A stretch of DNA of 10,300 nucleotides from Pavlovales sp. CCMP2436. Taxonomy: Eukaryota > Haptophyta > Pavlovophyceae > Pavlovales. Below, in pieces: positions 9,123-10,300 of this stretch. The translations under genes were made by a program, and so were the position numbers. The stretch is from the NCBI GenBank assembly GCA_026770615.1, contig MU631868.1:46223-56522 (forward strand). Reading direction: 5' to 3'. The notes beneath the pieces are model-generated. The model was not told the DNA's origin and searched no databases. It saw only the letters and a list, made by a program, of their open reading frames with translations. The number at the start of each line of letters is the position of its first letter. Positions within the stretch are counted from its first letter, which is position 1.

Positions 9123-9154
<32 letters not shown>

Positions 9155-10007
9155 CGTGTATATATAATATATATGTGTGTGTGTGTGTGTATAAATATAT
9201 ACATCTATCTATATAGACGGTCGAGCAGCGGCCTGCACAGAAAGAGGTGAATGAGAATACAGGCGAAGGGGTGGAATTGAGGTGGGGTTGGGGGTGGGGT
9301 TCAGGTGGGTTGGGGGTGAGGGTGGGGGTGGGGGTGGGGTTCAGGTTGGGGTTGAAGTGAGGTTCGGGGTGGGGTTGAGGGTGGGGTTGGGGGTGGGGTT
9401 ACCGTGCGATGCCTGAGCGTTCGTTGGCCGTGGCGATGAAGAGCACGCGGCTCAGGTTAAAGGGCAGGTTGAGGAAGTGATCACGGAAGGCGCCGTTCTG
9501 CTCAGGGTCGAGGACCTAAAAGATAAAAACAAACAAAAGAAGAGGTGACCTCAAGGAGAGAAAGAAAAAGAAGGATCGAGGACCTTCCCAGTGATGTGAT
9601 AACAACAACAACAAAAACAGCAACAGCAACAACAGCAATAGTTATTAGAATAATTATAAAAAGCACAAGCACACGCATAAGAACAGTAATTGTAACAAGG
9701 TTGAAAAAGTGGTCGCGGAAGGCGCCGTTCTGCTCGGGGTCGAGTAGAACATTTGGAAAGTGGTAAAGGACAGTCACAGAGACAGTCGGGAGAGGGGGGG
9801 GGGAGAAAATAAAAAAATAGAGAGGAGTCTTGCCAATTTGCGAGGATGAAAGTCGGGCGGTAGAGGACATTCAGAGTGCAGACAGTCCAAAATAAGATAA
9901 TAAGATAATAAAATGATTTAAAATTAAAATGACAGGGTAGCTCGTCACCTCTAGCAGAGCGCTGGAGGGGTCTCCGTGCAGCGAGCGCGTGCCGAGCTTG
10001 TCGAGCT
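5233..10007 (-). CDS. ATP-dependent Lon protease, peroxisomal (LONP2/LON2)-like, C-terminal part in 11 exons
   Basis: Lon is a homo-oligomeric AAA+ Ser-Lys protease that unfolds and degrades damaged or unassembled proteins in organelles. Exons on the minus strand: 10007-9949, 9515-9403, 9019-8947, 8519-8428, 8244-8172, 7827-7548, 7066-6990, 6782-6678, 6391-6197, 5736-5674 and 5544-5233. All ten introns are GT-AG and all phases agree (479 codons). Exon 1 enters after Walker B (ELDKLG, then GDPSSALLE). Exon 2 has the VLDPEQN and sensor-1 region (IATAN). Exon 3 has PLLDR. Exon 5 has the sensor-2 region (EAGVREL). Exon 6 is a low-complexity linker. Exons 7-11 form the protease domain, with the catalytic Ser in PKDGPSAG (exon 9) and the catalytic Lys as the last codon of exon 10 (GGIREK). 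Phrases such as [30 protein letters not shown] and AAHRAGLK recall peroxisomal Lon, but compartment is not proven. The protein ends in LCPAVI without a PTS1. The N-terminal substrate-binding domain and Walker A lie outside the window. Confidence 0.95.
5545..5673 (-). other. Lon intron 10
   Basis: Donor GAGAAG|GTGCGC directly after the catalytic Lys codon, acceptor TTTCAAG|GTGATC. It is the shortest intron of this gene in the window (129 nt), AT-rich, with no microsatellite and no exon-edge copy that I could see. Confidence 0.9.
5737..6196 (-). repeat. Lon intron 9: purine-rich, with a tandem duplication of about 170 nt
   Basis: Donor GACACG|GTGCTC, acceptor GTGAATAG|GCCATG. Two diverged copies lie end to end at about 5876-6043 and 6048-6196. 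Both begin with AATAGTCCACACGAAAAA and both contain AACGTAAAAACGTAAAAAAG. A short further piece at 5850-5875 suggests a third, partial unit. The far end of each unit resembles the donor region. A G-run block at 5748-5800 becomes a long C-rich tract just upstream of the exon 10 acceptor in the transcript. Confidence 0.85.
6392..6677 (-). repeat. Lon intron 8 with an exact copy of the exon 9 acceptor
   Basis: Donor ACAGCG|GTGCGT, acceptor CGCCAG|GCCCTC. A 26-nt sequence spanning the acceptor and the first bases of exon 9 (6378-6403) is repeated without mismatch at 6498-6523. Splicing to the distal copy would read ALSWL and then AT-rich sequence to an in-frame stop before the true exon. Confidence 0.9.
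6783..6989 (-). repeat. Lon intron 7, bounded by a direct repeat of the splice junction, filled with a CA/CGCA microsatellite
   Basis: Both boundaries read CAG|GTGGGCGGC, followed by AAC at the donor side and GAC at the acceptor side. The junction sequence is thus duplicated at 6771-6791 and 6978-6998 (18 of 21). Most of the 207-nt intron is a TG/TGCG microsatellite on the plus strand (6849-6970). The reading frame through it meets a stop near its 3' side, so retention would truncate the protein. Confidence 0.9.
7067..7547 (-). repeat. Lon intron 6 with two acceptor copies and one donor copy
   Basis: Donor ATCCTCG|GTAATC, acceptor AATTTAG|GCCCTG. The block 7200-7223 repeats the exon 7 acceptor and start (7046-7069) at 20 of 24 positions. 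The stretch 7315-7331 repeats the acceptor junction (7060-7075) with one inserted base. The 13-mer TACCGAGGATCTG at 7471-7483 repeats the exon 6 donor junction (7545-7557). Between them an AT-rich phrase, GTAACAAGAAT or a close variant, occurs three times (near 7159, 7304 and 7366), so the intron looks assembled from repeated modules. Confidence 0.8.
7548..7827 (-). CDS. Lon exon 6: low-complexity linker between AAA+ and protease domains
   Basis: This exon is 93 codons plus one base, phase 0 to phase 1. It begins [11 protein letters not shown], continuing the AAA+ C-terminal helix into an acidic patch, then runs through an Arg/Ala/Gly-rich stretch and a PPPP run. It ends [12 protein letters not shown], matching the conserved strand and helix just before the LGPEKY of exon 7. 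Lon proteins vary most at this junction, and about 60 residues here have no expected structure. The exon is far more GC-rich than the introns around it. Confidence 0.9.
7828..8171 (-). repeat. Lon intron 5: 14-bp inverted repeat, tandem duplication, C-rich tract
   Basis: Donor GCGGAG|GTGAGA, acceptor GTGCAG|GTGGCC. A perfect 14-bp inverted repeat (CTGCTGGAGCCAGG at 7945-7958, complement at 8099-8112) encloses two tandem copies of a unit of roughly 29 nt (about 7980-8037) centred on CCGTGCTGGTTAAAAA. A polypurine region at 8080-8162 lies next to the donor. The acceptor is preceded by about 45 nt of nearly pure C in the transcript (7841-7886 is G-rich on the plus strand). Confidence 0.85.
8245..8427 (-). 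other. Lon intron 4
   Basis: Donor ACGAG|GTGGTT, acceptor CCATAG|GTACAC. It contains an 18-nt A-run on the plus strand (8333-8350, a T-run in the transcript), a TAGTAA/AACAGT-type trinucleotide region (8351-8415) and the imperfect palindrome AGGCCGGAATGGCCT (8285-8299). I saw no exon-edge copy here. Confidence 0.85.
8520..8946 (-). repeat. Lon intron 3: donor copy, ACGT array and dispersed repeat
   Basis: Donor GCTCAG|GTGATT, acceptor TCAACAG|ACGCAC. The block 8801-8841 repeats the end of exon 3 plus its donor (8939-8979) at 35 of 41 positions. The intron also holds an A-tract (8687-8704), an ACGT tetranucleotide array (8586-8620) and, at 8548-8571, 24 nt identical to an arm of the inverted-repeat element at 4546-4967. 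Confidence 0.85.
8586..8620. repeat. (ACGT)n tetranucleotide microsatellite
   Basis: There are about eight and a half uninterrupted units of GTAC/ACGT. Each unit is its own reverse complement, so the array is self-complementary at every register and can fold back on itself in RNA or extrude as a cruciform in DNA. Confidence 0.95.
9020..9402 (-). repeat. Lon intron 2: acceptor copy, TA/TG microsatellites and a C-rich 5' half
   Basis: Donor GCACG|GTAACC, acceptor CTGTACAG|GCCGCT. At 9218-9242 lies a copy (22 of 25) of the exon 3 acceptor and start. Going 5' to 3' in the transcript, the intron opens with about 130 nt of CCCCAACC-like sequence (9402-9268), then the acceptor copy, then TG and TA dinucleotide arrays (TA run at 9123-9151). 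The true acceptor follows a purine-interrupted TA-rich tract. Confidence 0.85.
9516..9948 (-). repeat. Lon intron 1, carrying two copies of parts of exon 2
   Basis: Donor CTAGAG|GTGACG, acceptor TTTTAG|GTCCTC. Inside, 9698-9746 matches exon 2 at 9466-9514 at 43 of 49 positions and would encode [13 protein letters not shown] again. A separate piece at 9571-9585 repeats the exon 2 acceptor and start (AAG|GTCCTCGATCC). Between them is an AAC/AGC-rich trinucleotide run (9601-9640). The longer copy has lost its acceptor AG. Confidence 0.85.
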
Positions 10008-10300
10008 CTGCACACAGGGTTGCACAGTAGCACGTGCGTCAGTGGGTGTCACATGAGGGCAACACGCAGGGCTTGACGCATTTTAGTTTTGTTTATATAT
10101 ATAAAATGACCGGGTTGCCTAATACAAAATGAAATAAGTAAAAGATTATTATGACGCCCCACCTACACCTCCGACAGGGGCCGAAAGTGTGAATGGGGGG
10201 GGCGTAAAAATGATCATAACAAAAGAACTCAAAAATAACTCACAGTTATGCCTAAAAAAAATGGGAATAAGGAAAAAAAAGGGAATAAGGAAAAAAAAGG
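10008..10300 (-). other. 3' part of the Lon intron upstream of exon 1, running off the window
   Basis: The acceptor is CTGTGTGCAG|AGCTCGAC (phase 1, completing the Glu of ELDKLG). No exon is visible from 10031 to 10300. The right edge holds a tandem repeat of an 18-nt unit, GGGAATAAGGAAAAAAAA (from about 10262, just over two copies). Confidence 0.75.

Noticed and set aside
9502..10033. Minus-strand frames reading from exon 2 through intron 1
   Set aside because: The apparent protein (Cys, Tyr and Phe runs) is intron translation; the spliced model matches Lon exactly on both sides.
1..10300. CRISPR array, tRNA, rRNA, dinoflagellate spliced leader
   Set aside because: Repeats here are microsatellites or duplications without regular spacers. 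I saw no cloverleaf, no rRNA-like conserved block and no spliced-leader sequence.

Overview
The window looks like nuclear DNA of a eukaryote, most likely a microbial one (an alga or other protist). Two split genes on the minus strand have GT-AG introns. Their exons are GC-rich, while most introns are AT-rich and full of microsatellites. There is no sign of operons or bacterial gene packing. I could not place the organism more precisely.

Layout, left to right. Positions 1-736 are flank without a supported gene. Positions 737-2477 (minus) hold a gene for a protein with two RNA-recognition motifs and a glutamine-rich tail, best read as three exons. Positions 2478-5232 are about 2.7 kb of intergenic DNA with at least three foldback or terminal-inverted-repeat structures, two of which look like small non-autonomous transposons (3336-3670 and 4546-4967). 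Positions 5233-10007 (minus) hold the last eleven exons of a Lon protease gene. They cover the end of the AAA+ module, a low-complexity linker and the whole Ser-Lys protease domain. The 5' part lies beyond the right edge, and 10008-10300 is intron.

The Lon model is strong: eleven exons join through ten GT-AG introns with every phase consistent, giving 479 whole codons. The local wording resembles peroxisomal Lon (LONP2/LON2) more than mitochondrial Lon, yet the visible C-terminus has no PTS1-type ending.

The most unusual signal is inside the Lon introns. At least six of the ten carry a second, diverged copy of the edge of a neighbouring exon (12-49 nt), often with its splice site. Where the copies are long enough to compare codon by codon, most differences from the real exon are synonymous. 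The copies therefore look like remnants of coding sequence (an allele, a paralogue or a former alternative exon) rather than random duplication products. One copy, in intron 2, presents what looks like a better acceptor than the true one and would lead to a premature stop. The two genes share only strand and neighbourhood; nothing suggests that they act in one pathway.
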